Shown here one piece after another: positions 24,295 through 52,600 of a DNA stretch of 64,000 nucleotides. The notes under the pieces were generated by a model that searched no databases, was not told the DNA's origin, and worked only from the letters and a program-made list of their open reading frames with translations. Within the stretch, counting starts at the first letter, position 1. Each line of letters opens with the position of its first letter. Position numbers and translations under genes: made by a program. Source of the DNA: Nymphaea colorata (taxonomy: Eukaryota > Streptophyta > Magnoliopsida > Nymphaeales > Nymphaeaceae). Location of the stretch: NCBI RefSeq assembly GCF_008831285.2, contig NC_045139.1:13126354-13190353 (forward strand), written 5' to 3'.

Positions 24295-26998
24295 AGATAG
24301 CTAATGCAAGCTATTTATATATTTTCTCTAAGATGTTTCTGGTGGAAGTACTTTGTGACTTTTAGATCTAGCTGAAATATAGCTTGTTTGTCCTTTTAGC
24401 AATGCAGATTAATGCTGCTTTGAATTACTTTTGTTATGGTAACTTTTGATGCTAAATCTGGAGAAAGTCCTCTCTGAAATGTTCGGAATTTCAGGCACAA
24501 TGTATTGTTGGCTAAAAGAGGAGGTTCTTAAGAACAAATCATGTGTTATGCCTGATAGGTTTAGTTTAATGTCGATCTGTCTTAATTCTGCCTTAAGCCG
24601 AGTTGTTTTTCCTTTGCAAAATTGCTGCAGGCCTATGCTTTTCTTGAACCCGATTGTGGATGAATGCCATGCATACTTGTGCTCTGTTTTATCTTAGCCT
24701 TTGTATGGCATGCTGCTGCAAGTTTTCAATGAGATCCGTGATAATGTTCTGGAAAGGTTCACAATTTATTGAAAAAAAAAAGGTTCACCATGAAAGATGA
24801 GATAAATAGAGCATTAAGACAAGAACCCTAATTAGTAATAGAGAAAATGTAACATATGTGAACGGATACTTTACATTACACCAAAGGAGTCACAATGAGG
24901 GCTTGAAGGTAGTAAAAATGATCAAGAAGTACTTTGATCTAGAGTACATAGTTCCTATCCACTGAAAAGTAACCATTAGTTTTGGTTAATCCTCTATGGT
25001 AATAAATGCAAGGCAGAAATTCAATATAGTTGGTATTTCGTGTCCGCTTCAAGTCCTGCTGGCTAATGGGTACTTGGTGCATGGATATCCCTGTTAGTTC
25101 AGGTAAATTCTTGTCGGGTTTCCTTGTCTTGGTGGACGTTTCTTCCTCCTTTTCTCCTCTGGATCTTTACTTCGACCCTGCAACAGATATCAAATTTGTT
25201 CTTACATATCTATCAAGTTATGGATATGGCAGTTTCAGTCTTCATTCCCTATATAGTGGTTGTTAATTCACTTTATCTTGTGTTTTGTTAACGTGGTTAA
25301 GCACTGCAGTTTCTTGGTGAACTGATACAACTGACCTCTGTTTTTTGTCAAACACTTAAAATGTGCCTCTGATACTCAATTTTGAGAAATCTGGACCCAA
25401 CGATTCCGTTTCTTAAAACTTAAAAGAGTATTGTGAAATATGCTGCTAATCAACAAACACTATCTGGGTGCGGGAGATGAAAAAAGAAAGAAACGGAAAT
25501 GGGGGATAAATGCAGCTAGTTGTTGACCAGTTCTCCTTTTAAACCCTATTCTCGGAATGACCTGATCCCCATCCTGCTGACTCTACTGGCTTAAGGAGGG
25601 AGGTTCCCTCGGGATTTAAGCCCACGGTAAGCATCCTCAATGTTTATTTGTTGTGAGTGGTCAACAGGGCCAAGAATCTATTGTCGCTGGCTTGTGTATT
25701 GGACTGCAGTGCATGTGCTGAATTTTTTAATTTGAAGTGTATAGACAATATGTCTGATATCTGCCCGACCCTCAAGCGCGTTGGCCTGGAAGACTTCGTT
25801 GAGCTTGGATCAGAGAAAACCAGAAAAGATATAATGGAGAACCCGGGAGCAGGTCGGTCGATCCAAAAGAGAAACAAAATTTTGATCAACTTGGGCATGG
25901 ATTTGAATCCACCTGCTGCAGCCCTCAAACTGTGGACGTCCAAGTCGTTTATGATCATAGGTAGAGAGAACGAGGAGAGAAGAGCGAAGGGTTGACACAT
26001 GAGAGGCAATCGTTTAGCATAAAATAAGATAATAGTTAGAAAAACCTTCTAAAGGCAGGGAGAAGCAGCCCATCTGAAAATGTATGAGTTACGTAGAAGA
26101 AAACGAGAATTGTTGAACAATTTTAGAAGTATGCTACAACTGGATTCACCTCAAGGGGAGGTGAGGCTTTGAGTAACTAACGCGATGGGCGTTTGATCTT
26201 TCTCCCTCTTTTTCCTCGGGAGGTGAATCACCTTAATTAGTGTAACATTTGAAGTCAGCAACACAAAATGCACCTTTCACGTTGCACTTTCCTTCCTTTC
26301 GGAAAAAAATTTCCTCAATGTTCATAGTCCAAGTACAATCGACAAAGCCATTATTCCTTTCCTGTTTTTGTTTGAAGTAGTTACATAGACAAGCTAAGCA
26401 ATAAAGTTGCATTGTTTGTAGGAGATAAGAAAAGGATAAAAAAATGGGAACATACTGCAATAATTAAACCTGTAGAGAGCATTTTGACTAATGGTAAGAG
26501 TTTTTGGCATTAAGCAGAATCTCGAAAGAATGGCCGATATAAAACAAGAATTGCGGGAACCCACGGATGAGCCAACGGGCACACACCTGCGGTTGGATGA
26601 GGAAAAGGGAGAGGCACGGGCACGAGGCGGAAGTGCTGCCACACTGACGTCCCAGTTTTGCTAAAATCATGAGCATTAGTCGATACTACCGACGGCCGTC
26701 CGGGCGGAGGCGCGCTTTCCTGAGGCCAAAAAGGCGAAACCGAGAAGATGGACCCTGGTGGTGCGATTAACCACGCTTCCGTCAGCTCAGAGAGAAAGAG
26801 CAGGCACTCGTCAATGTCTTCACCTTCAAGAATCGAACTGAGGATTTACACGCCACCCAACCGCGAAAAAAAGAGTGTGTTTTTGTTGAGGGAAAGCCGG
26901 TACAACGAGCGCCATTTACGAGTCGGTTCGGGGTTTGACCTGCCACCGTGCACACGAGCAGGGACCCTACGGGCCACAACCACAATCCCATCCCCCCT

Positions 26999-27021
26999 TC
27001 TCTCTCTCTCTCTCTCTCTCT
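26999..27021. repeat. (CT)n tract upstream of UBP8
   Basis: Short CT microsatellite in the promoter-proximal region, about 660 bp before the UBP8 start codon. Confidence 0.95.
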
Positions 27022-27424
27022 ATACTCTGATGCCTCCTCCTCCTCCTGCTCTTCCTTTTCTCCTCCAATCGAAATCCATCCTTCACTGTCTGACATTCAT
27101 ACGACCTGGCCGGCTGGGGAGGGGGTTGTGGAGCGGTCTGGGTTTTCATTTTTCTTCCTTGGGGGTCTCCTGTTTTGTGCTTCAGATCTTGGTTTTGTTC
27201 CTTCCCATTTTCCGTTTTTCGCTTGGGTGGGAAGGGGAGGAGGAGAAAGGGGACGTAGGGATCGGTCATCCGTGGTGGGTGTCTGAAAGCAGAGAAGGAG
27301 GGGACCTCCATTGCTCGCTTCGCTTCCTCGCACCTCCATTTGCATATGCGAGACGCATTTGTACATATATCCTAATTAAAGTAAGAGGGGCGACGTTTTG
27401 AATATTATCCCAAACAGGAGAAAA

Positions 27425-27428
<4 letters not shown>

Positions 27429-27472
<44 letters not shown>
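27429..27472. repeat. (GA)22 tract in the UBP8 leader/promoter
   Basis: Twenty-two uninterrupted AG/GA units about 200 bp upstream of the UBP8 start codon. GA/CT tracts near plant transcription starts are common and are bound by BBR/BPC proteins in characterised species; a role here is inference. Confidence 0.95.
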
Positions 27473-27473
<1 letters not shown>

Positions 27474-27651
27474 CAAAGCGCCAGGCAATATAACAGGGTT
27501 GGGGTGGAAGTGGCAGTGGTGGCAAGAAGACGCCTTCTCCACCTCCCCCCATCCCCTAAAGCCCTCTCCCAGCAGTCTTCCCCCAACCCCTACTCCCAGT
27601 ACGTGCGGACCGTGCGGTCCGACCCCCGCCGATCTGTCTCTATCCCTGCCT

Positions 27652-27678
27652 ATGAGTGGTCATGGAGAGCGGTAGAAG

Positions 27679-27682
<4 letters not shown>
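27652..27682 (+). promoter_or_regulatory. Two tiny upstream ORFs before the UBP8 start
   Basis: Two short upstream frames lie just before the UBP8 ATG: ATG 27652 to TAG 27673-27675 (7 codons), and ATG 27662 to TGA 27680-27682 (6 codons). The second stop overlaps the UBP8 start in an ATGA arrangement (start 27679-27681). If the leader is transcribed as expected, they could lower initiation at the main ATG or favour starts at Met13 or Met15. Confidence 0.5.
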
Positions 27683-42892
<15,210 letters not shown>

Positions 42893-45800
42893 ATGTGTTA
42901 ACATGTCATGTGTATGTGACAACAACATTGCCTGGCTGAAAGATCTCGGGAACTATCAGCAATTTATTAACTTCAACACTTAATAGGATGGTCATGTTGA
43001 GGATATTCTTTGATTCTCAGAGTTTCATTCGAGCGGTTGAGGATACTGACAACTAAAGGCATGTGCAGAACAATGGTTGATGGAATTGCTGTAACATAAA
43101 TGGTGCAAAGCTAGGGAAGATGTGTCTGCCCATGCCAGGTTTTGTAGTTCTACTAATATCTCGATCATGTAACCCTTTCACCACAATGAAAGGCTGTCAA
43201 CAGTTTGTGAGGTCTTGTATTTGATTCGATTTGTTATTGTAGCTATTGAAATCAAATATATATTTTTTACACTATAGAATGAGAAGTGTTTGATGTTGCA
43301 TCTCCTTTTACTCATGGCGTGAACCCATTGAGATATCAAGTATAGCTTGCACAAGCGGGTAGACCATGACACTTATTCGGGTCGATATGCATGGGACCTG
43401 AGATTCAGATTTCCTTCATCAGTCAGGATGACCATATAATCGAACAAGTATTTTGCCCACATGGTTGCTTAGAAACTTTTTGTCCCTAAAGGCAAAACAA
43501 AAAATGGTAGCTATCTCAAATGTAGGTTTGGAAGATACCGAAGGTACCACGACTGCCAGGAGGCAGGAGCGCATGGAGTTCAGACTTTTTCTCGCTGAAG
43601 GGGTGTCGGTTTATTGGTTAAATCAAACGGTCGCCGAATCTTGTACGAGCTAATATAAGATAAGATCACTCTTTTTTTTCATTTTTAAGGAAAAGAAGGT
43701 TTAAATTGTAATTGTATGTCATTCTTGACCCTGATCAAATTTCATTTGGAAAGAAAAGGAAATTATGGAATTTTATTAATGAAAAGAAAAGGAAATTATG
43801 GAAAGGAAAGACAATGATGAAAAGGTTGTGAAAAAGTTAAATCTTTTTTGAAAAGTCGGGACTTTTTTGAAAGGTCAAGCTTAATTTGTATGTCAATAAT
43901 TATATATTATTAGTACTAATCATATAAAAAAAGTTTGAACTAATTACAATTAGATATTATTATTACTCATTTAACAAAAAATTCACTATAAAAAAATGTC
44001 ATTAGCACTTTTGATTGGCAATTCTTGAGAAAAAGTTAATGGTAAAGATTGTCAATAAAAAGAAACATAAAAGGAATGACATGATGCATCGGGGAAGTAG
44101 AACAATTAAATCTGGTGACACATTTACTTTCCATTTTTTCGGTCATTGTATAAATTCGTGAAAGTTGAGTGCTGTTCAAAAAAGGGAGGTAGCGTGTTCA
44201 CCAAATTAGGGCTGTGGAACATGCCAAAACAACTTAGTTGGGTAGAAAGACGTTGGGTTCCGACGCGTAAAAGTGGAGGCTCGGCAAGCTGGAAGATGGC
44301 AAGGGTGCTCGGGAAGCTTGAACGTGGCAAGGGTGATAATCCGATGTCCACATCTTCGTCTTTTGTTGCCCTCGGCCTAGTAACAGCAAATTAATGAATG
44401 AAGCTGGGCACTGAAATTTCACCATGCGCGCTTCTTCTTCTTCGTAGCAACCCCTTCCTTCTGCTGAAACAGCAGCTGCATTGGGGGAAAGGCTTGCAGG
44501 GGTTACCCAAATGATGTTCACAAGATGACTAGCTAAACAGAAAAGTATTGCAAAATAAACAACAAATATAAGGGACTGTGGCAAACGCGCAGTAGACAAA
44601 AAATCAGTCCAAAGGGGGTCAACCGGAAACAAGTCCATCAGGAAGGACTTCCAGTGAATGAGCGGACGGTGGGTGCAAAGGGCGCAAAATTAGACGTCCA
44701 ATATCCGACCCAAGCAGGACTTTATTTGTCGATCAGCACAGCTAAAATCTCCTTTTCCTCGTTATCGCTTTGAGTTGACTGCATCCATTTCAGCAGTTCA
44801 TTCCCAGACTTGAATTGATCGGAGAAGGAAGAGTGCACACAAACCTACCGAATGACCAAAGAAGGAAAGCATGGCATCTCAGTAAGCATACAAGCTGCAT
44901 TCACGCACAGACAGGGAAAAACACGGATTCGATCACGAAACAGTCAATATCCAAGAGATGCTTTCTCTCTCTCCCCCCCTGCTATCATTACAAGGCGCTT
45001 TTCATCGGGCTGGAGGTTGACTTGTTGCTATCATTATTTGATTGCCTCATATCTCGCTGTGAAAGGGTATATATGCCTAGGCCACCTTATTTTTCCAACC
45101 TTGTGACAACAGGATATCGAGTTTTGAGGCAGTAGCAATCCTTATCTTTAATTAACGCTTTCTGGTTGTTTCCCTGGCCAAGCTGATAAAGCTATTATTG
45201 TAATTCTAGCCGATGTTTGTCAGCCTCGGTCGGTTCTCAGTCTCATCACGTCCCCCGAGTTTTGATAGAGTCCAACAAACACGGGACAACCGCAGGCCCT
45301 GGGTCAGAAGATTAACTGTAAATCCAGTGTCAATCTGTAACTCAGATCTTTGAATATCTTCGACTTACGAAATTTTTATGTAACTCGATCGTATCCGGTT
45401 ATGTGGTGAATGTCATGTCAGCACCACGATCGAACATGTCTATTCCAAATCTGAGCAGACGAAGCCCCCCACCTGAATCGCTGAACCTTCTCGGTCTCAG
45501 AAGCAAGTGCCTTTTGGCAATATGTGGGGTAACACTGGGCTGTTTTAGAATCTACCGTAAGCCCCTTCTGTTGGCGACATGGGTTCCTTCTCTCCCCACT
45601 AATCACTACTACGAAAGTAAAGTAGCGAGTTCGCTGCGTACTGCATGGCGATGATGGGACAACAATTTAAAATAAGATTGCATCGATGGGTGCGTGTGGG
45701 AAGATTTGGAGGAGTTTTCTTTTGCTTCCAGTTCCCGATCGATCCAACGCAACGATGAGGCTAAAAAATGTGCAAGAGAAAAATGGAAAACATCTACAGG

Positions 45801-48800
45801 CAACTGCGGATTCACGACGGTAGCTGTGCAAGGAGTGGGGACGTACGTCTGGATTCTGAAAAGCCAGCAACCAAACAGGAGAAGGCATGCAAAGGTGCAA
45901 TGTTGACACTATATACCAAATAGGCACGTACATCCACCGAAAGAATAATTGTCTTTTTGTATTAGATAGCATATGGATCAAGCAATTCAGGCATGCATTT
46001 CAGCGATACTAATTACTGGAGAGGAGGAGAATGAAGCAAACGAGATGAGTCCAGAAGTCACTGAATGCCCCTGCGCACACATCTTAACTCGTGGTTACGT
46101 CAATTTATGGAAGTATATTAAAAACCGTCCGGCCAACGAAGCATCACATCCTTCACTATGTCAGATTTGTTTTGTTTTGTTCGTCTCCAAATCTAAGAAA
46201 GATTTACCTTCTCTCTCCATTTTTATAGGAGATACATAACCTTCTATAGGAGCCTATTTATATGTATATATGAGCTGGAACCTTCGATCCTCCATTCAAT
46301 TCAATCACCACTTGTGAAATCCTCCACTCCAGCCGTCCAACCCTCCCTTTGGGCAGACATGATTAAACACACCGTCTCATGCATCGTGCTGTGAGGAATA
46401 TTAATCCATCCAAATGTGGATCGAAAAATCCACAAAATCATATCATCACAATCTACAAAAGAAAAGAAAAAATCATGTGAAAATTGAAGGACATCCCATG
46501 TTTTATTCCTGTGTGTCCTAGCCAGCTCTACAATCATCAATATTCCACTTAAAAACATTTCTAGGCGGATTCCTGCATGTGGCATGTACAGACAGTAAAT
46601 GCTTTGCTCTTTGCTTTTTTCCTTGAAAGATTTAACGATACTTTTAGTATACTTCTTCCGCCTTGTTAATTTTTCAGTTTCAATAATAGTGCGGGAGAAG
46701 TAGTTGAGGCTTCGAAGGAGGACTGCACTTGACACCGAAAGTTTGAAAAGTAAAAAAAATTTAACACTGGAAATTTAATTTCCAAAATCCCCTCCAGCCC
46801 CCCTTGGCTCAGCCACAATCCACAAAGTGAAACAGGTCGTCCAAGCGGGTAACTTTTAATTAATTGAAGCCATCCAGTGTAGAATGATGCGTCCACATAT
46901 TTTACAGATAGAATTTACTGGCTTGGTGTATGGCAAATTCTGCAATATAGAGTATAAAGTTTGAGCCAACACCGCACAAAAAGGGCAATGCCCTTCGTAC
47001 AACTTTCACGACGTCCCGTGAATTATAATATATATGTGTGGAGTACTAATATTTAATTCAGTATTTAGTGCCCAAGCAGAATATTATAATAATATTTTAT
47101 GTATACACAGCATAAAAAGAAAGCCTACAAATTAACTGCTAATTGGGGAGGCGTACCAGCTATGATCATCATGTCATATACTATATATGTTCACAGGCAG
47201 GTCCTCTAACAATACTTGACCATGTCGCCAATCCACACTTGCGATCGCTCCCCGCCTCACACTTCTCAACTGGAACTGGAATCCGTATCGTACGAAGAGA
47301 CAAGAAATTAAAGTGACTCGACCACAGGTTTGACTAGCTCGCAAGCTTAAAAATTTTTCAGACAAAAGGAAAACTAATAATTGCCTTAATTTTGTTCAGT
47401 TTTAATCCATGAAAAGTAGGAGGCCTTGCAGAAGCTGTATTATAAAGAAATGAGATGACTCAATTTGGAGCACGACTTTGTATACTTCGAGCTAAATTAT
47501 ATGATACGTGGTCCATGTGACCACACAGTATTAAATTAATTACAATGATAACAAGTTCAATTTATGGTTCAATCCAACACGTGAATTTAAATGAGATACA
47601 GAATGTAGAATTATCACGAATCTACAAATATGCTTTGCCCTTTAAAACATCATACATATCATGGCGCCATTAAATCTGATGTTTTACTTGCGCTTGGAGA
47701 CTAGTTCCAGTTGCTATTTTGCATCGGGCATTGTTATCATGTTACTTTTATTGATGGCCTTTATGCTGCACATCGACGTTTATTTTCAGAAGTAAATAAA
47801 ATTTGCTGCTCACGTTTCGAACTTTTGACAAAATGGTTAAAAAGGGTTTGATTGGCATATTAGAGGAGGCAAACACATATCCTAGAACATGTGGAATTGA
47901 GCACCGAATTGCTTGTCACCACACCCCATGAACAAAATGGGAATGTTGGGTGCAAGCACCATCACTTAGTTGAGGCTGGTTTCACCCTTTTAGCCCAATC
48001 TAGTCGGCCTTCCTTATAAGTTTTGAAAAAAAAAACACAAAACTAACAATTTGCAGACCACGTATAACTAGTGTTGGCAACATCTGATCATAACCAATGC
48101 ATGTCCTCCGCACGTGAGACAGTAAGTAGTTCATAATAGAACTCATGAACACACATCTGGCATCAAGAAAACCAAATGCCCAAACCGAGGGTTGCCATGG
48201 CCATTTACACATCAGATTCTTTTCAGGCAGAGGCAAATTTAAGGGAAGAAGGGCTAGAGGATGAGATGAGGAGGTTAACGCCATACTTGTTAACAAGATT
48301 GCTGTATTCATCTGCCTTTAGCATCTCTTTTCTTCACTGACCTCGACTCCGCCTCTCGGTGATCCCTACAGGCTACAAATTAAAAGTAAGCTGATGGGAG
48401 TTACTTGGCTTCAAAGGTGGAAAGTAAAAAAGAAAAAAAGTGGTGCAGACGCATGGAGGGTGAGTGCTGAATTAATTACTATCGGATGTGCAGGTAAAAA
48501 AAAGAAAGGAGGGGGGGATGAAGAAGTTTATCCTCATGGATGGATGACGGGGGCGTTGAATTTGAGTGTGCATGTGGTAAACTTACCGGAAAGAAGAAGG
48601 GAATGGAATCAGTGGGAGGTGGGGACCACTGGATGTTGATTTCCAGTGCTGGCCTCCCCCCCGGTTATCAAGCGGCCCCCACTCGCCCGTCCGCTACGCA
48701 GATATCCACGCTCCCTTCTCTCTCTCTCCATTCATTGGATCATATTCATTCTCCTTCTTTCCTTTCTACCCGTATAAACACACAACAAAGCGACACCCAT

Positions 48801-49138
48801 TCGTATTCTTACGATCTCTCACGTCAACAGTCGTATACAAACCTACCTAGTAGTCATAATGCAAAGCAGAGAGAGAAAGAAGGAAATGAGATCCCCGCCC
48901 CTCTCTCTCAATCTCAATCTCAATCCCCCCCCCCCTGGCCTCCTCGCCGTTACTTACTTCCGCTTCCTCAATTTTAGCCGTCCGATTCCTCAACTCACCA
49001 TGTATCCCATTTTAACCTTCAATACTCCAGACACATCCTGAATCCTGATCCTCCTCCTTTTTTTTTTTTTTTCTATTTCTCTCTCTCTCCCCCCCCCTCC
49101 CCCGACGAATTATTTCCCAGTCTCGGAGCAATCGGGAG
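42893..49138. other. Intergenic region between UBP8 and YAB2
   Basis: No gene is supported over these 6.2 kb. Open frames are up to 144 codons (46301-46735, minus) and have no recognised motif. The final 500 bp before YAB2 are pyrimidine-rich, with T, C and CT runs, and contain its putative promoter and leader. Confidence 0.6.
48773..48778 (+). promoter_or_regulatory. YAB2: Possible TATA box of YAB2
   Basis: TATAAA within CCGTATAAACACA, followed by a pyrimidine-rich leader of about 330 bp. Position and context fit a core promoter. If transcription starts just downstream, the leader contains an upstream ATG frame of 60 codons (48859-49041). Confidence 0.3.
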
Positions 49139-49571
49139 ATGTCGACCGAAGTTGGAAATGAGCACGTCTACTACCTTCCTTGCAGCTTCTGCAACACCAT
49201 CCTCGCGGTACAGAGTGTTTGTTTCTTCTGCTTTGTATATTATAAACATCTGCAATTCTGTATGTGTCAAAATTATGCACCTGTTCTGGATTTCTGGTAG
49301 TCTAATCGTGATGCTTAAGACGGATGAGCATCTCCTGGAAAAACTGAACAAGGAAAAATGAGGAATAACCTTGACCACTTGACTTCTTATCTGGGATTAA
49401 TACTGGTTGCACCCCACAAGAACCATGATCTACATGAGCTTTGCTTCTTGTTTTCTGCAAAAAGACTTCTGGATGCCATGCCTTATCTCCTCACCTTTCT
49501 GTTTCCTTCCACTTCCTTCCCATTTCAAGAATTCCAGCTCCATCCATTTTCAAGGAATTGCCTCGAAAGGT

Positions 49572-49604
<33 letters not shown>

Positions 49605-52600
49605 CTACTCGCTTAGTTTGTTCAACAGGTCATTAGATGTACGACCGAAAGCATAAGAATCCTAACTAAATGTAGCCTGCCGTTGCTCATTCGTCCGTAA
49701 ATTTAGGCTTTTGTTGCATAAATTGTTGCTTGAATGCTAGATTGACAGCGTCTTTACGGCCGAAGCACTTTGCTTTTAGCGGCTAGTTGTTTGCAAGTAT
49801 ATGAAATCAATAAAAGCAACCAGATTCACTTTCCTCTCTCTCTCTCTCTCTTCTACATTCTGTTTCTGCCTTTATTTTGGCCAGTCGACTCCGTTAATTG
49901 ATGGATCGGTATTCTTTCTCTTGAGAACTCATGCTTTATTGAAGTACGGGTGAACTAGATGTTAACAGCCCATCGCCCCTGAAAAGACGCTTGAAGGCTC
50001 CCCTATTCTCCCAGCCTTCGAGATCCTGATCTGCGTCGGCATTAATGGTGTATTGAAAGATGCATTCAACTACAGCTTCCATTCTAGGGTCAAGTACTCC
50101 TTGTCCATGGGGTTCCACGATTCCATCATGATTTCCTTTTCTCATCTCTTATAAATTTCTTTTTCATTCTCATCGAGAGAAAGGACATCTTTGATAGACA
50201 AGCGAAAGTAATAAAACAACTTGAAGCTAACTCTAATGAGAGGAATTCCCTTCTTTCTCTTTGCCATGCACCCCTTTCTTACTCTTTGATGTGTGTGTGT
50301 GTCTCTCTATCAAACATTGGCAGGTAAGCGTACCATGCAGCAACCTTTTCAACATATTGACCATAAGATGCGGCCATTGCTCAAATCTTCAGTCTACGAA
50401 TATGGGAGCGTTGCTACCGACACCCATTCCCTTTAAAAACATGCAGGTAACAACCACAAATCTCTTGCCCAGAAAATATAGATTTTGTTTATGAGGTAAC
50501 TATATGTGGACATTTATACACAGCCACATTGGTGTATGTAAAAGTTAATTTGAAATATTCTTGTTGAAGCGTGGTCTTTTTCTTTGCACTATAAGGTTTA
50601 AGATTGTCGTTGTACTTGTCGAGCATGTTGTGTGAAGCTATAAGGGAAAAACAAGTGCACTTCCTGAAACAAATCAAGAAAAACTAATCACCTTCTAATT
50701 AATATACTTTTGGGTTTGAAGTGTACATTAACCGATCTACGTTTATCATTTTAAGGGGATGATGAATTGATTGACAAGGAAATTAGTATCGTCTTCTTTA
50801 GTTGCAGAATCTGCAGACTCATGTTTACAGCCCTCAACAGCTCGGAATGGAATTTGGGTCTTCTTCTTCTAGACTTCGCACAATTTCCATGATGAGCCAT
50901 GCGAAGCATGCGCAAAGGCTGGCACCTAACAGACGTAAGTCTCCTCTTCCTTTTACTTTTGTTTTTTTATCTTCTTTTCACATTTAATTTTGACAATCTA
51001 GGTAGCAGTGGGAACCGACAAATCGATTAATGATTATTTTTCATTGTTTATGTGCATCCTTGATGAATTAACATGAAAGAAAATCATAGTTATTTTAATT
51101 TTCTTTTTTTTTTTCGTCCACTGCATGTTCTTAATTTCCACAAACTGAAAAACATTTTTTTTGGTTCACATGTTCTTCCTTCCAAATCTCGAGTAAAACC
51201 TTATATGATAACTAACAAGACCTCTCAAACACTATTTATTTTCAAAAAATAATTAGTCGTGTTTGCAAGACCCAAAGAAAATGTAGGTTCTTACTAGTAA
51301 GAATGAAGTTGTTGCTTTTGTGCAGCACCGGAAAAAAGGCAACGAGTCCCTTCTGCATACAATCGATTCATTAAGTAAGTATGAACCGAAATTTCCTACA
51401 GCTAACAGATCAATTCATGATCTGGACATTTCCGTTGTTCCCTTTTGCTTTTTTTTTTTTTTTTCTGTTGGGTTTTGTTTGTCTATGTGGGTGAGGGATT
51501 TCAACATTTGGTCTAGCTGAGTTATTGATCATGATTGAGATTAAAGGAGGTCAGAGAGAGGAAGGGAGGGGCTGGGACGTGAGTTCTTGTGCTTTAATTC
51601 GGGCTCACCAGATAAGGATACCCGGTGCTCCTTTGTCCATATAAAGTGTTTGTAAGTAAGCAGCGTACGTGCCTTGCAGGGAAGAGATCCAAAGGATAAA
51701 AGCCTGCAACCCTCACATCAGCCATAAGGAAGCCTTCAGCACAGCTGCAAAAAATGTAAGATGTATATCCCTCAAAATTTCTTCACTAATTAATTATTAG
51801 GATAGCATGCATACCTCTTCCATTTTGCTGGTGAGGGCCCAATGGCGCGGTTGCAGCACTGACCAACCAACCATTATTTTGCTGAGTCTCTTTATCAAAT
51901 GGGTTTTTAACATCCAAAGAGAGCTAGCTGCACACACACACACACACATATCTTAAATTGTCTTACTCAAGTGGCTCAATGTCGGCTACTTAGATGGAAA
52001 AATTAGAGACGTACACGATTGTTAGCAATCGCTTTACTTAATCAAAATAAAGGAACTGTTAGACCACAGCTTGCTGCCGCTTTTATTATTTTGAAAAGTT
52101 CAAGTAGATTTCCCTTATTTTCCCAGGAAGGGCAATAAAGTAATCACATTCGTGGTGTAGTCACTTTCTCTATCTAGAAATTCAACCTTGTTTTTGTGAG
52201 CTTCATGTTCTTATGATTAGCGTTCTTATTGAGAGAAAAAAGACCTCCTTTATCATCTTTTTCAGGTTTTATGGCTAGAGGGGTGAACGCTGGTTTCCGG
52301 TTTCCACGTTAATATATTCGAAGCATTGATATATACTTCATTTCCGCGACTTCTCCTAGCAAATTAATGAGAGGGTTAATTTTTTACATTTCTTGATTTC
52401 AACAATCAAGTAATCTTGTTTGCATATGCGGGTAACAAGGAGTTACAAAAGAAATCAATGAACATAAGTTATGAGATTTAATGTTGGAAGCTTGTCTAGT
52501 TTTGAACTTTGATTTCTCTTGAGGGCGGCCCTAAAGTTAGATTTGAATCTCTGAGAGGGTAGATACCTTGACATTGACTAAGTGCAATTCTATTGTCATA

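Larger units (their letters stand above)
24295..27678. other. Intergenic region between the nucleotidase and UBP8 genes
   Basis: Holds the 3' flank of the 5'-nucleotidase gene and the promoter and leader of UBP8. The opposing frames at 25.64-26.01 kb (about 112 and 121 codons) show no recognised domain. From about 26.7 kb GC content rises. The 217-codon frame at 26748-27401 runs through the CT-rich and purine/pyrimidine-biased promoter and is not supported as a gene. Confidence 0.6.

Noticed and set aside
26748-27401. 217-codon plus-strand frame upstream of UBP8
   Set aside because: Runs through CT-rich promoter sequence, overlaps several equally long frames on both strands, and has low-complexity content.
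49936-50145. 69-codon minus-strand frame in YAB2 intron 1
   Set aside because: Looked briefly like a protein fragment, but no family motif could be named and it lies wholly inside an intron.
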